From: Hydrogenothermaceae bacterium
Lineage (GTDB): Bacteria > Aquificota > Aquificia > Aquificales > Hydrogenothermaceae
Length of the DNA stretch: 57,839 nt
Direction: 5' to 3'
Assembly: GCA_015490675.1 (NCBI GenBank)
Contig: WFXI01000320.1
Span: 89,640 to 147,478 of the forward strand
Shown here: piece by piece, positions 15,876 to 22,969 of the stretch
Layout: every line of letters begins with the position of its first letter
How positions within the stretch are numbered: position 1 is the stretch's first letter
Translations under genes and position numbers: made by a program
Notes under the pieces: model-generated
Told to the model about the DNA's origin: nothing
The model's database searches: none
The model's input: only the letters and a program-made list of their open reading frames with translations

Positions 15876-17042
15876 TTGAGTTCAATTATAATATCAGACT
15901 ATAACCCTCCATCCCAGGATTATAGATTAATATCTATATTAAGAAATATAATCTTAGATAAAGAACTGAAATGTAATGAGACTCTAAAAGAACTTAAATT
16001 AAAAGCAAAAAAAAACAACCTTAAAAAAGAATTGATACAAATAATTAATAAAGAAAAGCAAATAAATGAAAAATTAAGATATTACAAAAAAGAGTTGGGA
16101 AATAATATAAAAATATATGGAAAAGTTAACTTTAAAAAAGTTGAAAAAGAAATAAATAAATTAATTGAAGATTTTTTCGAATTTGTAGATGATGCAGAAT
16201 CTAAAATAAACAAAGAAATGAAAAAAATAAAGCTTTCAAAAGAAATAGAAAAAAGTTTTGAACAAATTGAAAAAAGTCTAAAAGAAACAAAAACTGTAGA
16301 AAAAAGACACAAAGAAGAGAACAAAATTACCGAAGAAAATCTACTCAAAATATCTAAGATAAAAAATATACCGTTAGAGGTCCTTAAAACATACCCAAAA
16401 GAAAGTATAAAGAACCTATTAGAAGAAACAAATCTTATCTTAAATAAACAAAAAGAAGAAAAAAGAAATACAAACTTATATAAATCTTATTTAAAAATAT
16501 TTATGAAAAACATAAGTAATGAAACTTTAAAAAACAAAATTCAAAAAACACTTGATAAAGACATAATAAATAAAAATGAATTTGAAGAACTAAAAGAAGA
16601 AATATTAACATTAATGGAAAATGAAACTACTAAAAAACAAGAAGAAGAAGTTAAAGAAGAAGTAATAAACCAACTACTTCTTAAAGGCTATATTATTGAA
16701 AATGAAAATAACCAAATCCTTTATATAGATACAGATGATATAAATTACAAAATAATGATGAAAATAAAGAATGGAAAGATAACATCCAAATTTGTAAAGT
16801 TAGTCGATAAAGAAAACTATAAACCTTCTGAATATGAAAGAATAAAAGATACAGAAAAAATGAAAAAATGGTGTAGTGATTTTGAACAAATAAAAGAACG
16901 ATTAAAAGAAAAAGGTATAGTGATAAAAAATAAAAAGACCATCTATGAACTTGAAGAAGGTATAAATTACGTTTATGCCCAGGAAGTTAAAAAAATAAAT
17001 GAAGAAAAAGGAAATAAAAATGCAATGGGTAAAAGAGCTTGA
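15876..17042 (+). CDS. Coiled-coil protein of the kinase operon
   Basis: 388 aa with a TTG start behind AAGGGG. Residues 20-260 are long charged helices with heptad-like spacing, probably a coiled coil. Residues 265-380 look globular: V-x-x-x-L-L-x-K-G-Y-I-I-E-N-E-N-N, an ILYIDTDDINYKIMMKI strand set, then GKITSKFVKLVD. That pattern suggests a small alpha/beta domain at the C-terminus. The end overlaps the start of the ClpB-like gene by 23 bases. It could be a scaffold or adaptor between phospho-signalling and the ATPase. I recognise no family. Confidence 0.75.
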   Translation: MSSIIISDYNPPSQDYRLISILRNIILDKELKCNETLKELKLKAKKNNLKKELIQIINKEKQINEKLRYYKKELGNNIKIYGKVNFKKVEKEINKLIEDFFEFVDDAESKINKEMKKIKLSKEIEKSFEQIEKSLKETKTVEKRHKEENKITEENLLKISKIKNIPLEVLKTYPKESIKNLLEETNLILNKQKEEKRNTNLYKSYLKIFMKNISNETLKNKIQKTLDKDIINKNEFEELKEEILTLMENETTKKQEEEVKEEVINQLLLKGYIIENENNQILYIDTDDINYKIMMKIKNGKITSKFVKLVDKENYKPSEYERIKDTEKMKKWCSDFEQIKERLKEKGIVIKNKKTIYELEEGINYVYAQEVKKINEEKGNKNAMGKRA

Positions 17043-18741
17043 CTTATTTCTAACTCAAAATTCCAACTTCCTAATATCAGGAAATATATACGATAGCTAC
17101 TTTTATGAAAACACACCACTAAATCTTACAGATTTTTTAGGAAGATGGCTTGTGGAAAAACAAGGATATTCTCAAGTAATATCTTATATACCATTATCTG
17201 GGTTTTTCCATGTATATGGAAATGAAAATATATTTGATGAAGCTGTAGGAGAAAAAATATTAAACAAGGATAGAAAAGCTACTTTGGAAAGTGATTATGA
17301 AGTCATAAGAAAATACATAAAAAATGATAAATATCCTGTAGCCCTGATTGTAAATTTTGCATCCAGAATTGAAGAATTATCTAGTGAAGATTTTAGAACA
17401 TTCTTATTTAAAATATTTAAAGATGCTATAGATCCAAAAACAAAAAAAGTAAAATCTGAAAAGGGAACAAAATATAATTTAATTTTTCACCTTTTGGATA
17501 AAGAAGGAGACTTCCCTTCATGGTTCTATATAGATAAACCTAAAATAAAATCAATCCTAATTCAAAAACCTGATATTTTAGTTAGAAAAGAAGCTATAAA
17601 GAAAATTCTTCAAGCATTTTCTAAAAATGATGACAACCTTGTCAATGAAATAACGGATAAAACTCATGGTATGTATATAAGGGAAATAATAAGTGTCTTT
17701 CAGATAGCAAAACAAAATAATATAAAACCAGAAAACATATCTCAGGCTATAAGAACTTATAAAACAGGAATAAAAGAAAATCCTTGGGAAAACATTGAAA
17801 AAGAAAAGATAAAAAACATCGAAAAATTAATAAAAGAAAGAGTCAAAGGACAGGATGAAGCAGTAAAAAAAGCATCTATAATAATTAAAAGGGCATTTTT
17901 TAACCTTTCAGGTTCTCAATTCTCAACATTTTCTCAAAGACCAAAAGGAGTTTTATTTTTTGCAGGACCTACAGGAGTTGGTAAAACAGAACTTGCCAAA
18001 ACAATAGCCCAAATAATATTTGGAAGTGAAGATGCAATGATTAGATTTGACATGTCAGAGTTTAGACACGATCATTCAGACCAAAGACTTCTTGGAGCTC
18101 CTCCAGGGTATATCGGTTATGAACAAGGAGGGGAACTTATAAATAAAATAAGGGAAAATCCTTTTTCTGTAGTTTTATTTGATGAAATAGAAAAAGCACA
18201 TCCAAGGGTAATGGATATAATGCTACAACTCTTAGATGAAGGAGTTTTAACTTCAGGAAGGGGAGAAAAAGCTTACTTTTCTGAAAGCATAATAATATTT
18301 ACTTCAAATCTTGGAGCTTCTCAAATGACAATTACTAACGGATACGAAAAAAACAAGAAAATAGCAAATGAATACATTGAAAGATACTTTAAAGAAGAAC
18401 TAAGAAGACCAGAAATCTTAAATAGAATTGGTAAAAATATAGTAGTGTTTAATTTTATAGAAAAAGATGATGCTAAAGAAATAGCAAAATCTATGATAGC
18501 AAAAGTTCTTAAAAAGCTTGAAAAGGATAAGAATATAAAAATAGAAATTAAAAATATTGATGATATTCTTGATACTGTAACAGTTGACTTATCAATGGGA
18601 GGAAGAGGAATAGGTAACTCTATTGAAGAAATGTTTGTTAACCCTATTTCCCAGCTTCTTTTTGAACAGGATGTAGAACCAGAAAGCAGCATAAAACTAT
18701 ACATAGATGATGGTAAATTAAATTTGGAGAAATTAAATTGA
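17020..18741 (+). CDS. ClpB/ClpA-like AAA+ ATPase with degenerate first module
   Basis: The C-terminal half is a textbook class I Clp second AAA+ module: Walker A GPTGVGKT (about residue 315), the pore-loop region GAPPGYIGYEQGG, Walker B VVLFDEIEKAHP (about 384), sensor region FTSNLGA and arginine-finger region RPEILNRIG (about 463). The first ~270 residues look like a vestigial AAA module without a Walker A (LISGNIYDSY..). No Clp N-domain, no ClpB middle coiled coil and no ClpP-loop motif is evident. I choose ATG 17020 (AAAAAGGA before it) over the track's 16999, giving 573 aa. It probably remodels a substrate chosen by the phospho-signalling partners. Confidence 0.88.
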   Translation: MQWVKELDLFLTQNSNFLISGNIYDSYFYENTPLNLTDFLGRWLVEKQGYSQVISYIPLSGFFHVYGNENIFDEAVGEKILNKDRKATLESDYEVIRKYIKNDKYPVALIVNFASRIEELSSEDFRTFLFKIFKDAIDPKTKKVKSEKGTKYNLIFHLLDKEGDFPSWFYIDKPKIKSILIQKPDILVRKEAIKKILQAFSKNDDNLVNEITDKTHGMYIREIISVFQIAKQNNIKPENISQAIRTYKTGIKENPWENIEKEKIKNIEKLIKERVKGQDEAVKKASIIIKRAFFNLSGSQFSTFSQRPKGVLFFAGPTGVGKTELAKTIAQIIFGSEDAMIRFDMSEFRHDHSDQRLLGAPPGYIGYEQGGELINKIRENPFSVVLFDEIEKAHPRVMDIMLQLLDEGVLTSGRGEKAYFSESIIIFTSNLGASQMTITNGYEKNKKIANEYIERYFKEELRRPEILNRIGKNIVVFNFIEKDDAKEIAKSMIAKVLKKLEKDKNIKIEIKNIDDILDTVTVDLSMGGRGIGNSIEEMFVNPISQLLFEQDVEPESSIKLYIDDGKLNLEKLN

Positions 18742-19265
18742 AAGTTTACATAAACTGCATTTTACATCCTATAAAAACACTTGGACCGGGAAAAAGAGTC
18801 GGAATATGGTTTCAAGGTTGTGATATTAAATGCAAAGGATGTATGTCTAAACATACATGGGAATTAAAAGATGAGTTTCTAACAACAACTGATAAAGTTT
18901 TAAGAAAAGTAAAAGAATCAGGTTTAGATAAAGTAACAATATCTGGAGGAGAGCCTTTTCAGCAAGCAAATGCTCTAAAAAATATACTTGAAGGTCTAAA
19001 AGAACTCGGCATTGAAGATATTATAATTTACTCAGGTATGAAAAAAGAACAAATACTTAAAAAGTATAAATGGATAAAAGATTTATGTTCCTTATTAATT
19101 AGTGAACCTTTTGTAGAAGATAAACCTTCTAATATGATATGGAAAGGATCAGAAAACCAACAGGCTACTATTTTTAAAAATGAAAGTTATTACAAAAATT
19201 GGTTAAATAAAGAAAAAGATAAAAAAGTTCAAATAATTGGAAATCTAATAGTGGGGATTATGTGA
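18738..19265 (+). CDS. NrdG/PflA-like radical-SAM activating protein
   Basis: 175 aa. The cluster motif CxxxCxxC is present as CDIKCKGC near residues 29-36, preceded by GIWFQG and followed by the SAM-binding ISGGEPFQQ segment (about residue 74). This is the minimal radical-SAM architecture of glycyl-radical-enzyme activases. No glycyl radical enzyme is encoded nearby, so a different target is likely. The start is TTG at 18738, overlapping the ATPase stop (TTGA) with GGAGA upstream, so translation is coupled. Fe-S/SAM chemistry is secure; role inferred from the operon only. Confidence 0.87.
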   Translation: MKVYINCILHPIKTLGPGKRVGIWFQGCDIKCKGCMSKHTWELKDEFLTTTDKVLRKVKESGLDKVTISGGEPFQQANALKNILEGLKELGIEDIIIYSGMKKEQILKKYKWIKDLCSLLISEPFVEDKPSNMIWKGSENQQATIFKNESYYKNWLNKEKDKKVQIIGNLIVGIM

Positions 19266-19672
19266 TGTTTAAGATATGTCCATCTTGCGGGGGAAAAAAC
19301 CCAGAAAGTGCAATAATATGCTCAAATTGTATAGAAGATATATCAAGTGTAACTCCTCAAGAAGAAAATAATGAGAATAAACCTACAGCACTAGTTATCT
19401 TTGAAGGAAAAGAATATAAAATTGAATCTCCTTGCATAATTGGAAGAAATGAATTTTTAAAGGAAATTTTATCAGAATATAAAACAATTTCAAGAAAACA
19501 CTTAAAAATATATTTTGAAGAAGGTTCTTGGTTTATTGAAGATTTAAACTCAACAAATGGAACCTTCTTAAATGGAGAACCTATAAAAAATAAACATATA
19601 TTAAAAAATGAAGATGTAATAGGTCTCGGCCAGACTCATAAACTTATTTTTATATTAAATAAACCCATTTAA
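19265..19672 (+). CDS. Zinc-ribbon and FHA-domain protein
   Basis: The N-terminus has a two-knuckle zinc ribbon (CPSCG at about 5-9, CSNC at about 20-23), then a short linker. An FHA domain fills residues 45-130: IIGRNE, ISRKHLKIYFEEGSWFIEDLNSTNGTFLNG and LGQTHKLIF. The Arg, Ser and Asn-Gly residues that bind phosphothreonine are present. It starts in a TGATG overlap with the radical-SAM gene (the track's GTG 19262 is the alternative). It should read phosphothreonines made by the operon's kinase, most simply the kinase's N-terminal T-[IV]-x-E repeats. Its 3' end overlaps the opposing gene by 18 bases. Confidence 0.92.
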   Translation: MFKICPSCGGKNPESAIICSNCIEDISSVTPQEENNENKPTALVIFEGKEYKIESPCIIGRNEFLKEILSEYKTISRKHLKIYFEEGSWFIEDLNSTNGTFLNGEPIKNKHILKNEDVIGLGQTHKLIFILNKPI

Positions 19673-19966
19673 TTCTTTTACTCTACTCTTAGTATAAGAA
19701 ACACCTTCTTCATCAATAATATTCCCAATGTAAACACTATCTAAATCTAAGCTAGCATACAAAATAAAATTTAAATCAGAAAAATCCTTAATTAAAACTT
19801 CATAAAAACCCTCATATTCAGAATGGAAGGCTTCCACAACTTCAAAATCAAAATTATAAAACAAGGATTCTATTCTGTCTTTTATTTCCAAAAAAGTCTT
19901 ATAATCTACAACAGACTTAGTAAAAAATCCTTCTTTATGCTTTAACCTAATCCTAACAAAATCCAT
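19655..19966 (-). CDS. Hypothetical protein
   Basis: 103 residues, no cysteine, mixed alpha/beta pattern (MDFVRIRLKHKEGFF..), with AAGGAG 6 bases before ATG. It faces and overlaps the FHA gene tail to tail. It lies 27 bases beyond the end of the next minus-strand gene, so the two form a small leftward operon. I do not recognise it. Confidence 0.6.
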   Translation of the reverse strand: MDFVRIRLKHKEGFFTKSVVDYKTFLEIKDRIESLFYNFDFEVVEAFHSEYEGFYEVLIKDFSDLNFILYASLDLDSVYIGNIIDEEGVSYTKSRVKELNGFI

Positions 19967-19993
19967 AAGAAACTCCTTATAAATAAAATAATA

Positions 19994-20530
19994 TCAAGAA
20001 ATCTTCTCAAAAAATCTAAATCTTCGGCCCTCTACACTCTTATAAAGGGCATAAAGATCCTTAAACTCTTCAATAATTTCCTTTAATTTTTCAAAATCTT
20101 TAATCTTAGGAACTCTTGTCTTAGCCTTAACCAAAGCTCCCTTTTTCGGGTTTAAAGATACAACAACCCTTTCTTTGCCATAATTTTTGTCAAAATACCT
20201 ATTAGCAGTTATATAATATTGGTCCAAATCTGGAATATCAAGTATATTAAGAATTTTCTTTAATTTTATTAATTCATCTTCTAAATCTTCTCTTGTTATA
20301 TAAGAAATCCCTATCATGAAACCAATAAAAAAATTATACTCATCATATATAGAACTAAAATTAGGAAATTCTATATAATCACTTAAAATTCTTTTCATAT
20401 CTTCTACATTATCAGAATGTTTTCTAAGATTTATAAGTATTATTCTTCTATCCTTTAAAGATAATTTCTTAGCAAAAAGAAAGCCTTTTTTAAACATACT
20501 TGACAGTCCCATATCTCTATAATACTGCAA
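19994..20530 (-). CDS. Hypothetical protein
   Basis: 178 residues from a TTG start, or 172 from ATG 20512 (MGLSSMFKK..). Neither start has a convincing ribosome site. Composition is helical with a basic patch (KKGALVKAKTRVPK, about residues 125-140) and a C-terminus rich in Arg/Phe. It is the first gene of a leftward pair divergent from the ribbon-helix-helix gene, and the palindrome at 20591 lies between them. That suggests shared control. Function unknown. Confidence 0.6.
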   Translation of the reverse strand: MQYYRDMGLSSMFKKGFLFAKKLSLKDRRIILINLRKHSDNVEDMKRILSDYIEFPNFSSIYDEYNFFIGFMIGISYITREDLEDELIKLKKILNILDIPDLDQYYITANRYFDKNYGKERVVVSLNPKKGALVKAKTRVPKIKDFEKLKEIIEEFKDLYALYKSVEGRRFRFFEKIS

Positions 20531-20590
20531 ATAAAATTATTTTCAATAATTATTAACTTCTATTATTGACTTTAAAAAGAAAGAAACTTA

Positions 20591-20620
20591 TTATGAAATT
20601 ATGACATCATAAATTCATAA
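20591..20620. promoter_or_regulatory. Operator-like 30-bp palindrome upstream of the RHH gene
   Basis: The sequence TTATGAA-A-TTATGA-CA-TCATAA-A-TTCATAA is symmetric around its centre, with four TTATGA-like half-sites. Tandem half-sites of this kind suit ribbon-helix-helix dimers bound side by side. It lies 20 bases before the RHH start and in the divergent region with the minus-strand gene ending at 20530, so autoregulation and control of both directions are likely. Confidence 0.55.
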
Positions 20621-20640
20621 AGTTATTTAGTAAAAGAAAA

Positions 20641-20817
20641 TTGAAAGATAAAAAAATAATTCAATTATCAATAAGAATAGATAAAAAGACTTTAGACCAA
20701 TACAAAATTTGGTTAATAAAAAATGGATATAGAAGTATAAACCAACATATAAATGAAATAATAAAAGAAATAATAGAAAAAGAAAATAATGAAAAACATA
20801 ATAGACCTAAAAAATAA
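20641..20817 (+). CDS. Ribbon-helix-helix DNA-binding protein (not in the ORF track)
   Basis: 58 aa with a TTG start. The fold pattern is clear: a strand QLSIRID (residues 8-14), helix A KKTLDQYKIWLIKNG (15-29), turn YRS, then helix B INQHINEIIKEIIEKE (33-48). This matches Arc/MetJ/CopG-type repressors and antitoxins. There is no obvious Shine-Dalgarno, and the ORF finder missed it because of the start codon and length. The 3' end overlaps the next gene by 29 bases, so the pair is coupled, which resembles antitoxin-toxin order. The adjacent palindrome is its likely operator. Confidence 0.75.
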   Translation: MKDKKIIQLSIRIDKKTLDQYKIWLIKNGYRSINQHINEIIKEIIEKENNEKHNRPKK

Positions 20818-21160
20818 ATATTTAAGGAAAATTAGAAAAGGAGCTAGTCTCTGTATAAGAGAAAAGTACCTATATCTTTTTGAAGATGAAGAACTAGTAT
20901 ACAAAACATCCTTTTCACTACACAAGTACTATAAAAATGGAAAATATATGACATATCAATTAGAAGCATCTATAGAGGGAAAAGGTTTAATAATATCTAG
21001 TCTTCAAAGTTCAAAAGGTAGATCTAATCTATACACTCTGTACAAATTAATAAAAAATTTTAAAGAAATAAAACACATAATAGAAACAATAGAAAATTTA
21101 AAGGAATATGAAAAGACACTAGAACAAGCAAAATTTATAAAACCTAAATCAAAAAGATAG
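20789..21160 (+). CDS. Hypothetical basic protein coupled to the RHH gene
   Basis: 123 aa, Lys/Tyr-rich, beginning inside the RHH gene. A beta-rich N-terminal half (YLYLFEDEELVYKTSFSL..) is followed by a helical C-terminal half (KEIKHIIETIENLKEYEKTLEQ). No known toxin motif is visible. It could be the toxin of an unusual RHH pair or an unrelated plasmid protein. It ends 40 bases before the sigma factor gene. Confidence 0.6.
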   Translation: MKNIIDLKNKYLRKIRKGASLCIREKYLYLFEDEELVYKTSFSLHKYYKNGKYMTYQLEASIEGKGLIISSLQSSKGRSNLYTLYKLIKNFKEIKHIIETIENLKEYEKTLEQAKFIKPKSKR

Positions 21161-21200
21161 TCTTTGAACAAATAATATAACTAATCATATAGGAGAAAAA

Positions 21201-21965
21201 ATGTTAACAAGAACATCACAAAAAATAGAAAGAAAAAGATCTGTAAAAATAGATATAAGCAAAGATATAAAGTATATCTATAAAATAGTAAATGAAATAG
21301 TAAAAAAGTACCCAAAAACAAAAGAATATAAAGAAGATTTAATATCTGCAGGAATAGAAGGATTAGTAATAGCGAAAGAAAAATATAATCCAGAAAAGGG
21401 AACAAAATTTTTAACCTATGCTGCATATCATATAAAAGATTTTATTTACAAAGAAATAAGTAAGAATTCCTTAGGGGGATTACAATCAGCAAAACTAACG
21501 AAACAAAGAGAAAAAGAAATATTTAAATTACTTAAAGAAAAAAAAACAATAAAGGAAATATCTAAAGAACTAAACTTAAAAGAAAATACAATAAATAAAT
21601 ACATTGCTCATAAAATAACTTCATATTTAAGCTTAGATGAAAAGATAAAAACAAAAAATAACGAAACATTTACAAGGCATGAAACAATACCTTCCAGATT
21701 TTCCATGAAAGAAGTAGAAAAAGAAATAGATAGAAAAAGGTTAAAAGAAATATTATTTAAAGCTATAAATATAGAGTTAACAAAAAAAGAAAAATATGTA
21801 ATACATTACAGAATTTTAGCAGAAAATCAAAAAACTCTTAAAGAAATAGGAAACCATCTAGGAATATCAAAAGAAAGAGTAAGACAAATAGAAAAAAAAG
21901 CCTTATCAAAACTAAGAAAACATCTTAAAAGAAAAAATATATCTATAAATGACTTTTTGTATTAA
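21201..21965 (+). CDS. Plasmid-encoded sigma-70 family factor
   Basis: 254 aa. Region 2 is seen in EDLISAGIEGLVIAKEKYNPEKGTKFLTYAAYHIKDFI (about residues 48-85), including the aromatic -10 recognition helix. Region 3-like helices with an HTH-like KTIKEISKELNLKENTINKYIA follow (about 115-135). Region 4 is TLKEIGNHLGISKERVRQIEKKALSKLRKHL near the C-terminus. No region 1.1, so it is a group 3-like alternative factor. It has a strong AGGAG ribosome site. Recruiting RNA polymerase to the plasmid's own promoters is the natural role. The repeated leader motifs in the downstream half are candidate targets. Confidence 0.9.
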   Translation: MLTRTSQKIERKRSVKIDISKDIKYIYKIVNEIVKKYPKTKEYKEDLISAGIEGLVIAKEKYNPEKGTKFLTYAAYHIKDFIYKEISKNSLGGLQSAKLTKQREKEIFKLLKEKKTIKEISKELNLKENTINKYIAHKITSYLSLDEKIKTKNNETFTRHETIPSRFSMKEVEKEIDRKRLKEILFKAINIELTKKEKYVIHYRILAENQKTLKEIGNHLGISKERVRQIEKKALSKLRKHLKRKNISINDFLY

Positions 21966-22012
21966 AAATTAAAAGTTTTTTTAATACAAATTAATTCTTA
22001 AGAGGTAAAAAA

Positions 22013-22360
22013 ATGAGTCACACTTCAGAAATTGATCTTCAATTAAAAGATAAAAAAACACTTATAAAAGTTCTAAACAAACTAAATATTAGTTATTCAG
22101 AAGGAGTCCATAAACTATTTTCAACTACTGAAAAAGGATTAGGAATAAATTTGCCAGGATGGAAATATCCAGCAGTAATAAAAGACGATGGAAGTGTAGC
22201 ATTTGATAATTATAATGGAAAATGGGGAAAAATAGAAGAACTTAATAAAGTCAAAGCACATTACACTGCAGAAATAGCAAAAAAAGAAATGAAGAAAAAA
22301 GGATATAAATGCATAGAAAAAGAAATAAACGGAAAAATACAAATAAGATTTATAAAGTAA
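22013..22360 (+). CDS. Ycf35-like (DUF1257) protein
   Basis: 115 aa beginning MSHTSEIDLQLKDKKTLIKVLNKL, matching the N-terminal signature of the Ycf35/DUF1257 family (MSHF-T-x-I-x-T-x-I-K-x-L-x-x-L-x-x-A-L). A central strand region follows (AVIKDDGSVAFDNYNGKWG) and then the family's helix containing a Y/H pattern (HYTAEIAKKEMKKKGYKC). Members occur in cyanobacteria, plastids and scattered bacteria, usually beside DUF2997 and Ycf46-type ATPase genes, exactly as here. The biochemical role is unknown. A variant of the recurrent leader motif (AAAAGTTTTTTTAA) lies just upstream. Confidence 0.8.
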   Translation: MSHTSEIDLQLKDKKTLIKVLNKLNISYSEGVHKLFSTTEKGLGINLPGWKYPAVIKDDGSVAFDNYNGKWGKIEELNKVKAHYTAEIAKKEMKKKGYKCIEKEINGKIQIRFIK

Positions 22361-22381
22361 TCCAAAAAAAAGGAGAGATAA

Positions 22382-22576
22382 ATGAAAGAAATAAAAATTG
22401 AAATAGATTTAAATACAGGAGAGACTTATATAGAAACTTCTGGATTTAAAGGAAACGAATGCTTTATAGAAACAAAAAACTTAAAAAACAAATTAGGTAA
22501 TATTAAAAAGGAAATAAAAAAAGAAGAATTCTACAAAAAAACAAAAACAGAAAATAAAATAAAAAGAGGTTTATAA
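22382..22576 (+). CDS. DUF2997-like small protein
   Basis: 64 aa. The line I-K-I-E-I-D-L-N-T-G-E-T-Y-I-E-T-S-G-F-K-G followed by a conserved-looking Cys (NECFIET) and LKNKLGNI matches the DUF2997 pattern (strand, G-F-K-G-x-x-C, helix). It sits 21 bases after the Ycf35-like gene, as is usual for the family, with a good AAGGAGA site. Function unknown; probably acts with the Ycf35/Ycf46 partners. Confidence 0.72.
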   Translation: MKEIKIEIDLNTGETYIETSGFKGNECFIETKNLKNKLGNIKKEIKKEEFYKKTKTENKIKRGL

Positions 22577-22888
22577 ATGATAATAGAAATAGATAAAACA
22601 GGAAAAGCATATGGTTTAGATGAAGATTTAAAAGAAATCTTTAACGAAGAAGATTTCTCTACTACAAATAAAAAGAGATTTTCCTATATATACCCGAAAA
22701 ATATATTGCTAAGAGCAATATTTAAATTCATAAGAAAAATTTTCTCAGATGAAAGTAAATTAGCAAATTGGACAAGATCTTGGAAATGTGAATGGATTGT
22801 TTTAATAAATAAAAAAGTTTATGGACCTTTCAAGACAAGAAAAAAAGCCATCGAGTTTGAGAAAACTATGTTTTACTCCTCTCTCTAA
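22577..22888 (+). CDS. Hypothetical protein within the Ycf35/Ycf46 set
   Basis: 103 aa with ATG directly after the DUF2997 stop and AAGAGG upstream. The C-terminal part (CEWIVLINKKVYGPFKTRKKAIEFEKTMF) resembles small nucleic-acid-associated modules with a strand-turn-helix. An aromatic/basic middle (KFIRKIFSDESKLANWTRSW) precedes it. No family named. Its stop codon overlaps palindrome copy 3. Confidence 0.65.
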   Translation: MIIEIDKTGKAYGLDEDLKEIFNEEDFSTTNKKRFSYIYPKNILLRAIFKFIRKIFSDESKLANWTRSWKCEWIVLINKKVYGPFKTRKKAIEFEKTMFYSSL

Positions 22889-22914
22889 TTTGATTATAAA
22901 TTTATAATCAAATT
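22887..22914. repeat. AT-only palindrome, copy 3 (28 bp)
   Basis: A perfect 28-bp palindrome with the same core as at 961, beginning inside the stop codon of the preceding gene and ending about 55 bases before the Ycf46-like ATPase gene. Confidence 0.7.
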
Positions 22915-22969
22915 AAAATTAAGAAAAAAAAGAAAAAACACCAACCCAACAACATAAAAGGAGTTCAAA

